From Chryseobacterium sp. E1 (lineage in GTDB: Bacteria > Bacteroidota > Bacteroidia > Flavobacteriales > Weeksellaceae): a DNA stretch of 64,000 nt. The notes beneath the pieces are model-generated. The model searched no databases. It saw only the letters and a list, made by a program, of their open reading frames with translations, and was not told the origin of the DNA. The stretch is from assembly GCA_019203745.1 (NCBI GenBank), contig CP078104.1:3348001-3412000 (forward strand), in the 5' to 3' direction. The position numbers were made by a program, and so were the translations under genes. This document shows, piece by piece, positions 63,658 to 64,000 of this stretch; the first letter of the stretch is position 1; every line of letters begins with the position of its first letter.

Positions 63658-64000
63658 ATGCTTTCGGTTCAAAGTTTAGGATTACATCATTCAGGAAATT
63701 ATTTATTTCAAAATGTAAATTTTACCATCAAAAAGGATGATAAAGTAGGTCTGGTAGGTAAAAATGGAGCGGGGAAATCCACTTTATTGAAAATGCTGTC
63801 AGGAGAAATTAACTTCTATGAAGGAGATGTCATTACAGAAGGAAGCGTTACTATTGGATTCCTGAAACAGGATCTTGACTTTGTAAAAGGAAGAACCGTC
63901 TGGAATGAAACCATGCAGGCTTTCGAGCAGATCAATGCATGGAAAAATGAGCTTGAAGAGGTGAATCATCAGATGGCAACAAGAACCGATTATGAAAGCG
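63658..64000 (+). CDS. ABC-F family ATP-binding cassette protein (partial, runs off the window)
   Basis: First 114 residues. MLSVQSLGLHHSGNYLFQNV, the Walker A motif GLVGKNGAGKSTLLKMLSGE, then EGDVITEGSVTIGFLKQDLD with the Q-loop Gln and no transmembrane part. This fits soluble ABC-F translation factors of the Uup/EttA group, which act on the ribosome. The start at 63658 follows a -7 box by 42 bases. The linker and second cassette are beyond the window, so the subgroup is open. Confidence 0.85.
   Translation, partial: MLSVQSLGLHHSGNYLFQNVNFTIKKDDKVGLVGKNGAGKSTLLKMLSGEINFYEGDVITEGSVTIGFLKQDLDFVKGRTVWNETMQAFEQINAWKNELEEVNHQMATRTDYES

Overview
The window is a piece of a Chryseobacterium-like Flavobacteriia chromosome (Bacteroidota). 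The evidence is the set of family members present (DUF4290, DUF6624, TANFOR, SprB repeats, a type IX secretion sorting domain), several promoters of the TTTG-N19-TAnnTTTG kind, weak ribosome binding sites and a modest, AT-leaning base composition. A warning applies everywhere: about thirty genes, including essential ones such as murA, are broken by one-base indels, mostly shortened G, C or A runs. The pattern looks like uncorrected long-read error. I give each such gene as one span from its real start to its real stop and name where the frame changes.

Layout. 1-8.7 kb: a metal/drug RND efflux operon (mgtC-like, adaptor, pump start), an EamA/RhtA exporter, an OmpR-type two-component pair, a YiiX-like lipoprotein, an orphan NIL-domain gene with its own operator, and DUF4290-murA. 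8.8-15.2 kb: a secreted alpha-amylase followed by a 7-bp tandem repeat, a DCC/haem-binding pair, katG, and two small hypotheticals.

15.3-39.5 kb: a 24-kb block with every gene on the plus strand, which I read as a polymorphic toxin locus of the secreted/surface kind. It starts with a giant secreted protein of unknown function. Next is a giant TANFOR-FN3-zincin protein ending in a kinase-like toxin domain. An AT-rich array follows: an overlapping immunity gene, an orphan toxin-tip cassette that repeats the pre-toxin linker, more immunity-like genes (three are paralogs), and recombination scars. The block closes with secreted proteins: a hypothetical, an FN3 protein, a SprB-repeat protein with a type IX sorting domain, a PKD lipoprotein and an outer-membrane barrel-like protein. 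This is the most interesting part of the window.

39.6-64 kb: tRNA-Gln, der, upp, an alpha/beta hydrolase, comF, then a glyoxylate-shunt module (ScfR/RamB-like regulator divergent from aceB-aceA, with two matching operators between them). After that come an OmpH/Skp protein, a thioesterase, a Tiki/EreA-like protein, a DUF6624 lipoprotein, a serine hydrolase with a glycogen-binding-like domain, queD-lpxH, a LuxE-like gene, a PD-(D/E)XK-like protein, aqpZ, a DUF5715 peptidase-like protein, a NarL-type two-component pair, a DUF2235/Tle1-like protein lacking the nucleophile serine, and the start of an ABC-F gene.
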